The notes under the pieces: model-generated
Told to the model about the DNA's origin: nothing
The model's database searches: none
The model's input: the letters and a program-made list of their open reading frames with translations, nothing else
Assembly (NCBI GenBank): GCA_027451525.1
Contig: DAIDJF010000025.1
Coordinates: 1 to 64,000 of the forward strand
Length of the DNA stretch: 64,000 nt
Direction: 5' to 3'
Origin: Ktedonobacterales bacterium
GTDB taxonomy: Bacteria > Chloroflexota > Ktedonobacteria > Ktedonobacterales > Ktedonobacteraceae
Translations under genes and position numbers: made by a program
In this document: positions 43,775 through 51,953 of the stretch, piece by piece
How the letters are laid out: each line of letters begins with the position of its first letter
Numbering within the stretch: the stretch's first letter is position 1

Positions 43775-44401
43775 TTAAATGGGTGAGTTATCGGGTACCA
43801 GCATATGATACAGCAAGCGAGCTGTTGCACTCACACGTGCCTGCATCTCTTCTTCGCTGAACTCGTTTAGCGTATCGCGCAGATTAAAGAAGAGTGTCAG
43901 TAGCACATGGGCACAAACCGGGCAATCAAGATCAGGACGCAGACGCCCATCGGCGCGGTGCTGCTCCAGCGCAGAGATAATAGTCGTCAGTATCTGCTCT
44001 TGCATACCACGTTCATAGTGAGCAAACTCTGGATCAATCAAGGCCAGTTCCTGGCGCGCGCGCCGTAATCCGCTATTCTGCTGCACATTGCGCAGCAAAT
44101 GTTGCAGTGTCGCCTCTATACCAGCCAGCGTAAGGCGTGCAGGCAGTTCCACGCCCGTATTCGTACTGACGCTACTGTCCCATTGCCGCTTGAACAACGC
44201 CAATAAGATTTGCCGTTTCGAGGCAAAGTAGCTATAGAACACACCAATACTGACACCCGCTCGTTCGACAATCGCGTCAATTGTGGCTTCACTGTACCCA
44301 TGTTCAGCGAATAGCTCCTGCGCGGCTTTCAGCAAAGCATCATATTTTGCTCTACTGCGCGCCTGCTGTGGCACACGCGGCGGCGTTAGATCATTCATCA
44401 T
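43775..44401 (-). CDS. TetR-family regulator, likely controls the P450
   Basis: About 208 residues. The N-terminal TetR helix-turn-helix runs over KYDALLKAAQELFAEHGYSEATIDAIVERAGVSIGVFYSYFASKRQILLALF, with the typical GVFYSYFASK segment, and is followed by a divergent ligand domain. The start is ATG at 44401 or, three bases later, 44398. A 16-bp-arm palindrome lies about 19 bases upstream and is the likely self-binding operator. The same strand carries the P450 gene directly downstream. Confidence 0.93.
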   Translation of the reverse strand: MMNDLTPPRVPQQARSRAKYDALLKAAQELFAEHGYSEATIDAIVERAGVSIGVFYSYFASKRQILLALFKRQWDSSVSTNTGVELPARLTLAGIEATLQHLLRNVQQNSGLRRARQELALIDPEFAHYERGMQEQILTTIISALEQHRADGRLRPDLDCPVCAHVLLTLFFNLRDTLNEFSEEEMQARVSATARLLYHMLVPDNSPI

Positions 44402-44419
44402 TCTGTGATAGCTTCCAGC

Positions 44420-44459
44420 ACTCAAAACAAGAACGTATAGTACCGTTCTTGTTTTGAGT
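44420..44459 (-). promoter_or_regulatory. 40-bp palindromic operator upstream of tetR-P450
   Basis: Perfect 16-base arms ACTCAAAACAAGAACG and CGTTCTTGTTTTGAGT around TATAGTAC, with the inner GTA/TAC also matching. It sits directly upstream of the TetR gene, the typical place for an autoregulatory operator. Confidence 0.8.
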
Positions 44460-44520
44460 ATACGATGAAAAAAGGGGAAAGTCAAGGGGACTGTTTAGGG
44501 AAAGAGATTAGGACAGTTGA

Positions 44521-44548
44521 AGAAGGCCACAGTAGTATGTGGCCTTCT
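44521..44548 (-). terminator. Terminator hairpin after PIG-L gene
   Basis: AGAAGGCCACA and TGTGGCCTTCT form an 11-bp stem with a short loop just after the stop codon of the PIG-L deacetylase gene. Confidence 0.8.
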
Positions 44549-44556
44549 CTGTGGCT

Positions 44557-45297
44557 TTAGTTTTCGGTGCGGTGGAACTCTTCGGCGAAGGCAAAACCAT
44601 TGCGCTTGCCTGCATCTTCCGCGCCAGAGCGGATCCAGCCTTCAATCTGCTCAAAATGTGAGCTGAGTTGGCTGACATGAGCGCGTAATGCTTCGATTTT
44701 GATATCAATTGTGCTGCTGATATCAACGGCGAAGTTCTTGGTAGGTGCGCCAAAAATGTAAATTTCTGAAACCTTATGTGGTTTGTAGCCCTCCGCCATC
44801 AGTTCAGGAAAATCCCAGGGGTTCTGCGAGGCGGGATAGATTGCTTCGAGAGCAGCGCGTCCTGCCGCAAGATGGTCGGGATGATAGCCTTGAATACGCA
44901 TGACTGGCGTCCAGGAGCGGTCAGGCGACTGACAGACGACACGCGACGGCTTATACTGGCGCATCAGGCGGACGAGATTACGGCGCAGATCAAGTGTCGG
45001 CTGCAACTGACCATCCTGATAACCCAGGAAAATGACATCCTTGAGGCCAAGTACCTTCCCCGCGGCACGTTGTTCTACTTTGCGCGTCTCGACCACTTTT
45101 GCGCGTGCTTCTGGTCCTACATCTGTCGCCTCATCAGGTCCGCCACCACTACCATCGGTACATAGCACATAGTACACATCCCAACCTTCTTTTACCCATG
45201 ACGCGACTGTGCCCGCGCAGCCAAATTCAGCATCATCAGCGTGCGCACAGATTACCATCGCGACTTTATTCTGCGGCTCTTCCTGTTGTTCACTCAT
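44557..45297 (-). CDS. PIG-L/LmbE family deacetylase
   Basis: A 246-residue Zn-dependent deacetylase. The zinc site shows AHADDAEFGC (the AHPDDxE motif with Ala for Pro) and HPDH. Members remove acetyl groups from N-acetylglucosamine-derived compounds, including the precursors of mycothiol and bacillithiol (MshB/BshB). The thiol pathway genes are not in the window. ATG at 45297 has GAGGGG upstream. It is probably co-transcribed with the DoxX gene 29 bases upstream. Confidence 0.92.
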   Translation of the reverse strand: MSEQQEEPQNKVAMVICAHADDAEFGCAGTVASWVKEGWDVYYVLCTDGSGGGPDEATDVGPEARAKVVETRKVEQRAAGKVLGLKDVIFLGYQDGQLQPTLDLRRNLVRLMRQYKPSRVVCQSPDRSWTPVMRIQGYHPDHLAAGRAALEAIYPASQNPWDFPELMAEGYKPHKVSEIYIFGAPTKNFAVDISSTIDIKIEALRAHVSQLSSHFEQIEGWIRSGAEDAGKRNGFAFAEEFHRTEN

Positions 45298-45326
45298 AAA
45301 ATTACCCCTCATGATGAAAATAAGAA

Positions 45327-45695
45327 TTACTTATCTTTGGCGGTGAGTAGGGCTAATAGCCCCCCCATGATTGCCAGATTCTTTAAAAAATGAATTTGGT
45401 GATTGGCGCGCAGCGCAGGATCACTCTCTTGCCAGAAGGGATGACCAACTAGCGTTGTGGGAATGAGCGACCCCAACAATACGAGGGCCGCGAGTTTGGG
45501 GGTGATATCCAGTGCCAGAGCCGTTCCGGCCACGGCCATCGCCGCGCCATTGAGCATAGTTGCTTCACGCGCCATTGGAACCCCTGCGGCCTCTACTTTT
45601 TTCGCACGTCCATCGGGATTCATAAACGTATTGCTGCCACCACTAATAAATACGGCAGCGAGCAGCATCTGACTAACCGTTCTTAAAGCAGACAT
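45327..45695 (-). CDS. DoxX family protein
   Basis: A 122-residue membrane protein with four helices (about residues 5-25, 48-65, 68-88 and 102-118), the short DoxX type (typical size ~130). The conserved start region SQMLLAAVFISGGSNTF and loop NPDGRAKKV fit. Function is unresolved; in mycobacteria DoxX works with an oxidoreductase in thiol stress. ATG at 45695 has GAGAGG upstream; the frame extends 38 codons further. It leads a two-gene unit with the PIG-L deacetylase. Confidence 0.88.
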   Translation of the reverse strand: MSALRTVSQMLLAAVFISGGSNTFMNPDGRAKKVEAAGVPMAREATMLNGAAMAVAGTALALDITPKLAALVLLGSLIPTTLVGHPFWQESDPALRANHQIHFLKNLAIMGGLLALLTAKDK

Positions 45696-45899
45696 ATTGC
45701 CTCTCTTTTTACATTCATCTCTAAAATTCGCAGTCAGTTTGCGTACAGAACAAACTTGCTTGTATAGCGATCTAAACCGTGCCCAGGTTTCATTTGCGGA
45801 CACGGACAATTTGCTACGATAATGATAGTATACAACTTTTTATTAGCATGCTGTTTGCTAGAAACTCTATCTTCGCTTGCATCAAAACGCTTCCATAAT

Positions 45900-45928
45900 T
45901 TGCAGCGATATGATGCAAGCGATATAAT
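45900..45928 (+). promoter_or_regulatory. Promoter of the F420 operon
   Basis: -35 TTGCAG at 45900-45905, 17-bp spacer, -10 TATAAT at 45923-45928. The predicted start is near 45935, so the leader before cofE is only about 13 bases. Confidence 0.75.
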
Positions 45929-45947
45929 AGCGAGAGTGAGGAGGACT

Positions 45948-46721
45948 ATGAGCGCAGAACTTCGTGTTATTCCTATTAAAAATATTGGTGAGATTGCAGT
46001 TGGCATCGATTTGGGCAATCTCATTTTTGACGCGATGAGGCAACAGCAGCTCTCTCTGGAGCAAGGCGATATTCTCGTCGTGACACAAAAGATTGTCTCG
46101 AAGGCCGAGGGGCGTCTGGTTCACCTGGATGAGATCGAGGCGTCTGAATTTGCCCAGATGGCGGCGCGGCAAGGCAAAAAAGATGCGCAACATATTGAGG
46201 TGGTACTACGCGAGAGCAAGCGGATTGTGCGCATGGATCACGGCGTGCTAATCAGCGAGACGCATCACGGTTTCATCTGTGCGAATGCAGGCGTTGACGA
46301 GTCAAACATTGGCGGCGAACGCCAACTTGCACTCTTGCCAGTTGACCCAGACCGCTCGGCACGCGAGATTCGTGCCCGTTTACAGCAGCTTGCCAGCCAG
46401 CAAGCACCACAAACGCCAGAGGTCGCGGTCATTATTTCCGATACCTGGGGACGTCCCTGGCGCAATGGGCAGGTCAATATGGCAATTGGTCTCGCGGGGA
46501 TGGAGGCAATTGCAGACTATCGCGGACAACTTGATCCCTATGGGTACCTGATGCAGGCCAGTGCTATCGCGGTCGCGGACGAACTGGCAGCAGCAGCAGA
46601 GCTGGTCATGGGCAAGATTGACCGCATTCCAGTAGCCCTTATTCGCGGCTATGCTTATACACCCACAGAAGGCACGGCGCGCACACTTATTCGCGATGGT
46701 GCGACGGACATGTTCCGCTAA
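45948..46721 (+). CDS. cofE: Coenzyme F420-0:L-glutamate ligase
   Basis: A 257-residue enzyme that adds glutamates to F420-0, using GTP and divalent metal. Family stretches are IPIKNIGEIAVGIDLG, DILVVTQKIVSKAEGR, the metal-site region SETHHGFICANAGVDESN and SDTWGRPWRNGQVNMAIG. This is the stand-alone archaeal-type CofE, not the FbiB fusion of actinobacteria. The start is ATG at 45948 with GAGGAGG just before; the frame is open 42 codons further. It is the first gene of the F420 operon. Confidence 0.96.
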   Translation: MSAELRVIPIKNIGEIAVGIDLGNLIFDAMRQQQLSLEQGDILVVTQKIVSKAEGRLVHLDEIEASEFAQMAARQGKKDAQHIEVVLRESKRIVRMDHGVLISETHHGFICANAGVDESNIGGERQLALLPVDPDRSAREIRARLQQLASQQAPQTPEVAVIISDTWGRPWRNGQVNMAIGLAGMEAIADYRGQLDPYGYLMQASAIAVADELAAAAELVMGKIDRIPVALIRGYAYTPTEGTARTLIRDGATDMFR

Positions 46722-46765
46722 GCCCGGTGGGAGAGCACACCATACACAGCCAGAGGACAAGAAAC

Positions 46766-47428
46766 GTGACAGCACAATCAGAGACACAAGCCATCACTTC
46801 CCCTAGACACGTACAAGACCTGATGACGCTCTTGCGAGGGCGCAGAAGCGTGCGTCACTATCAGGAACGCCCAGTTGCGCGCGCATTGGTCGAACAGCTA
46901 GTAGAGGCTGCACGCTGGTCTCCTTCACCACATGGGCGACAGCCCTGGCGGTTTGTCGTGCTAAGCAGTCTCAAAAACAAAATGGTATTAGCGGAACGCA
47001 TGGGAGAAACATGGCAGCGCAATCTCGCGATGGATGGACAGGATGCCGCTATTGTCAATATCCGCATGGAGAAATCGCGTAAACGCATTCTTCAGGCACC
47101 CGTTATTATCATTCCCTGTCTTTATATGGAGGATATGGACCATTATCCCGACGAACAACGTCAGGCCGATGAGCGGATTATGGCTATTCAGAGCATTGGA
47201 GCGGCCATTCAAAATATGCTGCTGATGGCTTATGACCTGGGGCTAGATGGCGGTTGGATGTGCGCTCCGCTCTTCTGCCCAGAGGTTGTCTGCGATGCTT
47301 TGAAATTGGATACGCGGCTTAGCCCCCAGGCTCTCATCACGATTGGCTATGCCGCCGCTGATCCCAAGAGGCGCGAACGTCTCCCGCTGGACTCGCTAGT
47401 ACTTTATCTAGATGAAGATTTTGCCTAA
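46766..47428 (+). CDS. FbiB-C-like nitroreductase family protein
   Basis: A 220-residue flavoprotein of the nitroreductase fold (RRSVRHYQERPV near the start, RWSPSPHGRQPWRFVV, AIQNMLLMAYDLGLDGGWMCAPLF). It sits between cofE and cofD in the F420 operon. In actinobacteria the equivalent domain is fused to CofE as FbiB-C, which reduces dehydro-F420-0 with FMN. Here the two are separate genes, and by context I assign the same role. The start is GTG at 46766 with AGAGGA eight bases upstream. Confidence 0.9.
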   Translation: MTAQSETQAITSPRHVQDLMTLLRGRRSVRHYQERPVARALVEQLVEAARWSPSPHGRQPWRFVVLSSLKNKMVLAERMGETWQRNLAMDGQDAAIVNIRMEKSRKRILQAPVIIIPCLYMEDMDHYPDEQRQADERIMAIQSIGAAIQNMLLMAYDLGLDGGWMCAPLFCPEVVCDALKLDTRLSPQALITIGYAAADPKRRERLPLDSLVLYLDEDFA

Positions 47429-47453
47429 TTTTTGAAATAGATTGAGGTCAGGT

Positions 47454-48386
47454 ATGATTGTTGTGCTTGCAGGTGGTGTTGGTGCAGCCCGTTTCTTACA
47501 AGGAGTTGTGCAGGTTGTACCGCAGGAGCAAATCACGGTTATTGTCAACACGGGCGATGATCGCGATTTCTATGGCTTGCGCGTTTCGCCCGATATTGAT
47601 ATCGTGATGTATACGCTAGCTGGTCTGGTCAACGAGGCACAAGGCTGGGGAATTCGTGATGATACCTATGCCACCATGCAGCGATTGACCGCCTATGGCA
47701 ATGAAAGCTGGTTTATGCTTGGTGATCGCGACCTGGCGACGCATATTCATCGTACCAATCTGCTGCGTCAAGGGAAAACGCCTAGCGAGATTGCTGACGA
47801 TATTCGTCAACATCTCGGTCTTCAATTACGCATCTTGCCAATGAGCGACCAGCCTATCACCACGCATATTCAAACGCCTGTCGGCCTGCTCCACTTTCAG
47901 GAATATATGGTCAAGCGGCGTTGTTCTGATGAGGTACAGGATATCGTTTTTGTTGGCGCACGTGAGGCAAAACCCGCACCAGGAGTACTCGACGCTCTCA
48001 AACATGCCGAGGCCATTCTGATCGCTCCTAGTAATCCACTTGTCAGTATCGGCAGCATTCTAGCCGTGCCAGGGATTCACGATGTATTGCATGAAACAAG
48101 CGGTATGATCGTCGCGGTCAGCCCTATTGTGGGCGGTGCGCCAATCAAAGGACCAGCCGATAAGCTTATGCGCGGCATGAAGATGGATGTCTCCGCCGTC
48201 GGAGTAGCACGTTGCTATCGCGATTTTCTTGACGTCATGGTTATTGATGAACAAGATGCCCACTTAACAGAAGCCATTGAAGACCTGGGCATTCCCACTG
48301 TCGTCACCAATACCATCATGGACAGTAGCGAAGCGAAAGCAGCTCTGGCACGACGTGTACTACAGGCCGCAAACATCCATGTATAA
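47454..48386 (+). CDS. cofD: 2-phospho-L-lactate / phosphoenolpyruvate transferase (F420 step)
   Basis: A 310-residue enzyme (FbiA in actinobacteria) joining the lactyl or enolpyruvyl phosphate unit to FO to give F420-0 or dehydro-F420-0. Motifs are AGGVGAARFLQGV, IVNTGDD, APSNPLVSIGSILAVPG and SPIVGGAPIKGPADKLM. The presence of an FbiB-C-like reductase suggests the dehydro (PEP-based) route. The start is ATG at 47454 with GAGG six bases upstream. Confidence 0.96.
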   Translation: MIVVLAGGVGAARFLQGVVQVVPQEQITVIVNTGDDRDFYGLRVSPDIDIVMYTLAGLVNEAQGWGIRDDTYATMQRLTAYGNESWFMLGDRDLATHIHRTNLLRQGKTPSEIADDIRQHLGLQLRILPMSDQPITTHIQTPVGLLHFQEYMVKRRCSDEVQDIVFVGAREAKPAPGVLDALKHAEAILIAPSNPLVSIGSILAVPGIHDVLHETSGMIVAVSPIVGGAPIKGPADKLMRGMKMDVSAVGVARCYRDFLDVMVIDEQDAHLTEAIEDLGIPTVVTNTIMDSSEAKAALARRVLQAANIHV

Positions 48387-48437
48387 ACGCAGACACGCGC
48401 CTGATCGCGGTCCACAAGACATGAAAATACAAGACAC

Positions 48438-49070
48438 ATGACATATAGCGCACTCATTCCAGTCAAAGCCCTTCGCGATGCAAAGAGCCGACTCGTACCC
48501 TATCTTTCACAAGAGCAGCGTGCTCAACTTGTACTAGCTATGCTTCACCATGTAATTACGGTTCTCCAGGAGAGTCGATTGTTTGCGCGCATCAACGTCG
48601 TGAGTCCCGATCTCACCGTTTTAAGCGAGACAACCCGTTGGGGAGCATGTGCGGTCATAGAGGCGGCAGCCGGACATAATCCGGCCCTACAGGCGGCAGC
48701 GCAGCAAGAGATGGAGCGTGGTGTCACAGCTCTGCTTACCATTTCAGCAGATCTTCCACTCCTGCACGTTGAAGAGGTTCGGCAGATGGCGGCCTATGCG
48801 GCATGCTACGATGTTGTGCTTGCCGCCTCACGCGACGGTACTGGGACGAATGCTTTGTTTGCGCGTCCGCCCCTCGTGCTACCTTACCTCTTTGGGATAG
48901 GCAGCCTGAAACGTTACCAGGATGAGGCAGCGCAGCGTTATCTGTGCCGAAAAACGCTGCTCAGCAATGGCCTCGCCTTCGATGTAGATACCATAGACGA
49001 TCTCGATGTATTGCGTCAAAACGCGCACGCAGATTTGCCTATCACTTTGGCGTTGCCGACAGGACCATAG
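48438..49070 (+). CDS. cofC: 2-phospho-L-lactate / PEP guanylyltransferase
   Basis: A 210-residue nucleotidyltransferase (FbiD in actinobacteria) activating the phosphate donor for CofD with GTP. It shows the opening IPVKALRDAKSRL, an SADLPLL stretch and FDVDTIDDLDVL. It starts 51 bases after cofD with little ribosome site and is likely co-transcribed. Its last 29 bases overlap, on the other strand, the end of the gene at 49042. With cofE, the nitroreductase and cofD, the cluster contains the whole lower F420 pathway. FO synthase is not in the window. Confidence 0.93.
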   Translation: MTYSALIPVKALRDAKSRLVPYLSQEQRAQLVLAMLHHVITVLQESRLFARINVVSPDLTVLSETTRWGACAVIEAAAGHNPALQAAAQQEMERGVTALLTISADLPLLHVEEVRQMAAYAACYDVVLAASRDGTGTNALFARPPLVLPYLFGIGSLKRYQDEAAQRYLCRKTLLSNGLAFDVDTIDDLDVLRQNAHADLPITLALPTGP

Positions 49071-50070
49071 AGATACCCTGAGGGGTCGTATGCACACCCA
49101 CCGCGCAATAGGTAAAACCACTGGGCAGATCGGTGACCTTCAACTGTAGTTGCTGGTTGATCTGACTTTCAAAAGTAGTTGCAAAACTCGTCAAATTGAG
49201 AAGGCCCAAATGAGCTTGCAGGACATGCACTCTCGGTTCGCACGACTGCACATAGGGTTGCAAGACGATGGTAAATGGGTTTGTGATCAGTAAAAACTGA
49301 TCGTCGCCAGTAATGGTAATCGGGCCATCCTGCACCAGTGAGACCTGGACATGCGATATCGTTCCTGGTAGACCCGCTGAGGCAAGATTCTTCTGCGCAA
49401 GTGCCGTAAGATAGGCCGAGTCTATTTGCGTCACAATTGAGCCAGTGGTTGGCGATGTCGAGAGCAGGAGCGGTTGCGAGTCCCCACCTAAAGACAACAC
49501 ACCGATGATCGTCATTACACAGCCAAGCCCCAAACCAACAAGCAGTATAACGACCTGTCCTACAATGCCTACACCACGCCCTTTTTCATTGGTTAAAGGT
49601 GTGCTTACTCGTCTGGGGCGAGAGAAGCGATGCGTCGATAACGCATTTACAGGAGAAGATGACTCTTTCTGCACACGTTCACGCACAGGAGACACTTCAC
49701 CTTCTTCATGCACAGGTCGTATACGTCGTGAGCTAGGCAGAATGATGGGAGCCATATTTCGCGCTACAGGACGTTTTTGGCTCTGGCTTTTGCGGTTCGT
49801 CGATTGCGGGAGCATGTGCGTCTCTTGATCAGCAAGAGCGCGCGCATCAGCATCAATCTCCATAGAAACGTCTATTTCACGTTCCGGTTGCTCATCATTA
49901 TCTGTCATAGTAGCAATATCTATCGGCACCAGTTCCTCTTCTGACACATCATCTGAGTACTGCTGGGCGCTCTCCTGCGCATCATTTTCATACGCCGCCT
50001 CTTTTTGCGCGGGTTTCGGTAAAGGCATCGTTTGCTCTTCATTGAGTGATGATTGATCTAACTGGTCCAT
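49042..50070 (-). CDS. Single-pass membrane protein with long acidic tail, unknown function
   Basis: A 342-residue protein. The first ~165 residues are cytoplasmic and low-complexity (acidic, many E and D, then basic near RHRFSRPRR-type stretches), followed by a membrane helix (~168-193) and a ~150-residue extracellular domain. The latter has strand-rich sequence (HVQVSLVQDGPITITGDD, FTIVLQPYVQSCEPRVHVLQAHLG). It vaguely resembles LmeA/DUF2993-type lipid-binding proteins; this is only a suggestion. The start is ATG at 50070 with AAAGGA seven bases upstream. Confidence 0.65.
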   Translation of the reverse strand: MDQLDQSSLNEEQTMPLPKPAQKEAAYENDAQESAQQYSDDVSEEELVPIDIATMTDNDEQPEREIDVSMEIDADARALADQETHMLPQSTNRKSQSQKRPVARNMAPIILPSSRRIRPVHEEGEVSPVRERVQKESSSPVNALSTHRFSRPRRVSTPLTNEKGRGVGIVGQVVILLVGLGLGCVMTIIGVLSLGGDSQPLLLSTSPTTGSIVTQIDSAYLTALAQKNLASAGLPGTISHVQVSLVQDGPITITGDDQFLLITNPFTIVLQPYVQSCEPRVHVLQAHLGLLNLTSFATTFESQINQQLQLKVTDLPSGFTYCAVGVHTTPQGISMVLSATPK

Positions 50071-50213
50071 AAACACATCCTTTAACGTTATTAAGCCTAT
50101 AGTACCCTCTTTTCAAGGTAAAGTACAAGCAGTACTGGACGATAGTCCTTGTGGACAAACAGAGAAGTTAGCGGCCAGATATGCAAACCGACAGGAGCGC
50201 AAAAAAATAAGAC

Positions 50214-50234
50214 TATTGTGCAATATGCACAATA
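50214..50234 (+). promoter_or_regulatory. Operator-like palindrome upstream of glnA
   Basis: TATTGTGCA and TGCACAATA are perfect inverted arms separated by three bases. TTGTGC within it could act as a -35, so a bound protein would block transcription. It does not fit the GlnR/TnrA box exactly. Confidence 0.5.
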
Positions 50235-50306
50235 TGGGATAGAACATTTTCAGATAATCTGTCTATGGCATCCCCTCATAGAGCGTCATATGATAAGTAG
50301 AGTTAC

Positions 50307-50379
50307 GGAAAACTATTTACCAGTTTTCCTGATGGCACCTTATGTACAACCGCCAATCCATCAGAGGCAATGCGTGCCT
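50307..50379 (+). ncRNA. Three tandem stem-loops in the glnA leader
   Basis: Stem 1 GGAAAACT/AGTTTTCC is at 50307-50314 and 50322-50329. Stem 2 CTGATGG/CCATCAG is at 50329-50335 and 50358-50364. Stem 3 AGGCA/TGCCT is at 50365-50369 and 50375-50379. They follow one another with almost no spacing, about 50 bases before the glnA start. It could be a cis-regulatory RNA; I do not recognise a known class. Confidence 0.45.
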
Positions 50380-50429
50380 GAAATTCCAGCAACGGTGCAG
50401 GGATCATAGCAAGAGGAGAGTACGAGTAC

Positions 50430-51866
50430 ATGACCCCCGAAGAAGTCCTACAATTAGGCAAAGACAATGGGGCAAAAATGGTAGATCTGAAATTTACCGA
50501 TCTACCTGGCTCCTGGCAGCACTTCAGTGTCCCGTTCCACGAACTCAAAGCGGGAACCTTTGTCGAGGGCGTCGCGTTCGATGGCTCTAGCATTCGTGGC
50601 TTCCAGACCATCAACGAAAGCGATATGCTGGTTATTCCAGATGCGGCTACAGCGATGATGGATCCATTCACAGCCGTTCCCACACTTAGCCTGGTCTGCA
50701 ACATCGCGCATCCCGCTCCTAGTGGACCCAAGAAACCTTATAGCCGCGACCCACGCTATATCGCACAGAAAGCAGAAGCCTATCTGCGCTCTTCCGGTAT
50801 TGCTGACACCAGCTACTTTGGGCCGGAAGCCGAGTTCTTCGTCTTCGACAACGTGCGCTACGCCTCCACGCAAAATGTGCAATATGCAGAAGTAGACTCC
50901 GACGAAGCACACTGGAATAGCAATCGCACAGTTACCGGCAAAGCAAACCTGGGGCATTTGATGCGTACCAAAGAGGGCTACTTCCCCGTTGCCCCAAATG
51001 ATACCCTGCAAGACCTGCGCAGCGAGATGGCTCTTACCCTCGAAGCTCTGGGCATCCCTGTCGAGGCACAGCACCACGAAGTCGGCGCACCCGGCCAGTG
51101 TGAAATTGACATGCGCTTCAATACCCTGCTCAAGAGCGCGGATGGCATCATGCTCTACAAGTATGTCATCAAGAACATTGCGCGTAAATATGGCAAGACA
51201 GTCACATTTATGCCCAAGCCAGTCTTTGGTGACAACGGGTCTGGTATGCACGTCCACCAGAGCTTGTGGAAGGATGAAGGCCCACTCTTCTACGCAGCCG
51301 ATAGCTATGCCAACCTCTCTCAGCTTGCGCGTTACTACATTGGCGGTATCTTGACTCACGCTCCCGCTTTGCTGGCTATCGCGGCTCCTACCACCAATAG
51401 CTACAAGCGTCTTGTCCCAGGCTATGAAGCACCAGTGAATCTGGTCTTCTCGCAGGGCAACCGCAGTGCCGCAGTGCGTATCCCAAAAACATATACGCCT
51501 CCTGCAAAGCGCATCGAATTCCGCTCGCCAGACCCAAGCGCAAATCCGTATCTGCTCTTCGCAGCCTTGTTGATGGCGGGTCTGGATGGCATTCGTCGCG
51601 AGATTGAGCCAAGCGATCATGGCTTTGGCCCAGTTGACCGCAACCTCTACGAGATGTCGCCTGAAGAATTGCGCGAGATCCGCTCTGTCCCAGGCTCACT
51701 CGAAGAGTCGCTCAGCGCACTCGAAAGCGATCACTCGTTCTTGCTCGAAGGTGGCGTCTTCACCACCGACGTGCTTGAGAGCTATGTCAACTTCAAGCGC
51801 GCGCAATCTGATGAGGTTCGTCTGCGCCCAGTGCCTATCGAATTCTCTCTCTATTACGATGTCTAG
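50430..51866 (+). CDS. glnA: Glutamine synthetase type I
   Basis: A 478-residue enzyme that makes glutamine from glutamate, ammonia and ATP. Visible are the start region GSWQHFSVP, latch loop [11 protein letters not shown]/Glu-binding [27 protein letters not shown], and the site NLYEMSPEE. That site holds the Tyr of the adenylylation loop (DKNLYDLPPEE in E. coli), so the enzyme looks like GSI-beta; whether GlnE is present cannot be seen here. It is preceded by a regulated-looking leader and followed by a perfect 22-bp terminator stem. Confidence 0.97.
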   Translation: MTPEEVLQLGKDNGAKMVDLKFTDLPGSWQHFSVPFHELKAGTFVEGVAFDGSSIRGFQTINESDMLVIPDAATAMMDPFTAVPTLSLVCNIAHPAPSGPKKPYSRDPRYIAQKAEAYLRSSGIADTSYFGPEAEFFVFDNVRYASTQNVQYAEVDSDEAHWNSNRTVTGKANLGHLMRTKEGYFPVAPNDTLQDLRSEMALTLEALGIPVEAQHHEVGAPGQCEIDMRFNTLLKSADGIMLYKYVIKNIARKYGKTVTFMPKPVFGDNGSGMHVHQSLWKDEGPLFYAADSYANLSQLARYYIGGILTHAPALLAIAAPTTNSYKRLVPGYEAPVNLVFSQGNRSAAVRIPKTYTPPAKRIEFRSPDPSANPYLLFAALLMAGLDGIRREIEPSDHGFGPVDRNLYEMSPEELREIRSVPGSLEESLSALESDHSFLLEGGVFTTDVLESYVNFKRAQSDEVRLRPVPIEFSLYYDV

Positions 51867-51885
51867 GCATCGCTAAGTATCCAAT

Positions 51886-51942
51886 AAGCAATGCAGAAGG
51901 CCACTAGCGTTTTTATAACACTAGTGGCCTTCTGCATTGCTT
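51886..51942. terminator. Strong bidirectional terminator
   Basis: AAGCAATGCAGAAGGCCACTAG and its exact complement form a 22-bp stem with a 13-base loop. It lies between glnA and the convergent ClC gene. Confidence 0.88.
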
Positions 51943-51953
51943 AAAACTCTTCC

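Larger units (their letters stand above)
50071..50429 (+). other. glnA upstream region with operator and multi-hairpin leader
   Basis: 359 bases without a gene. It contains a 9-bp-arm palindrome TATTGTGCA-ATA-TGCACAATA at 50214-50234 and, closer to glnA, a run of three stem-loops at 50307-50379. They are described separately. Confidence 0.6.

Noticed and set aside
50502..51620. 372-codon open frame on the minus strand across glnA
   Set aside because: It is a shadow of the glnA coding frame, which has all the glutamine synthetase motifs.
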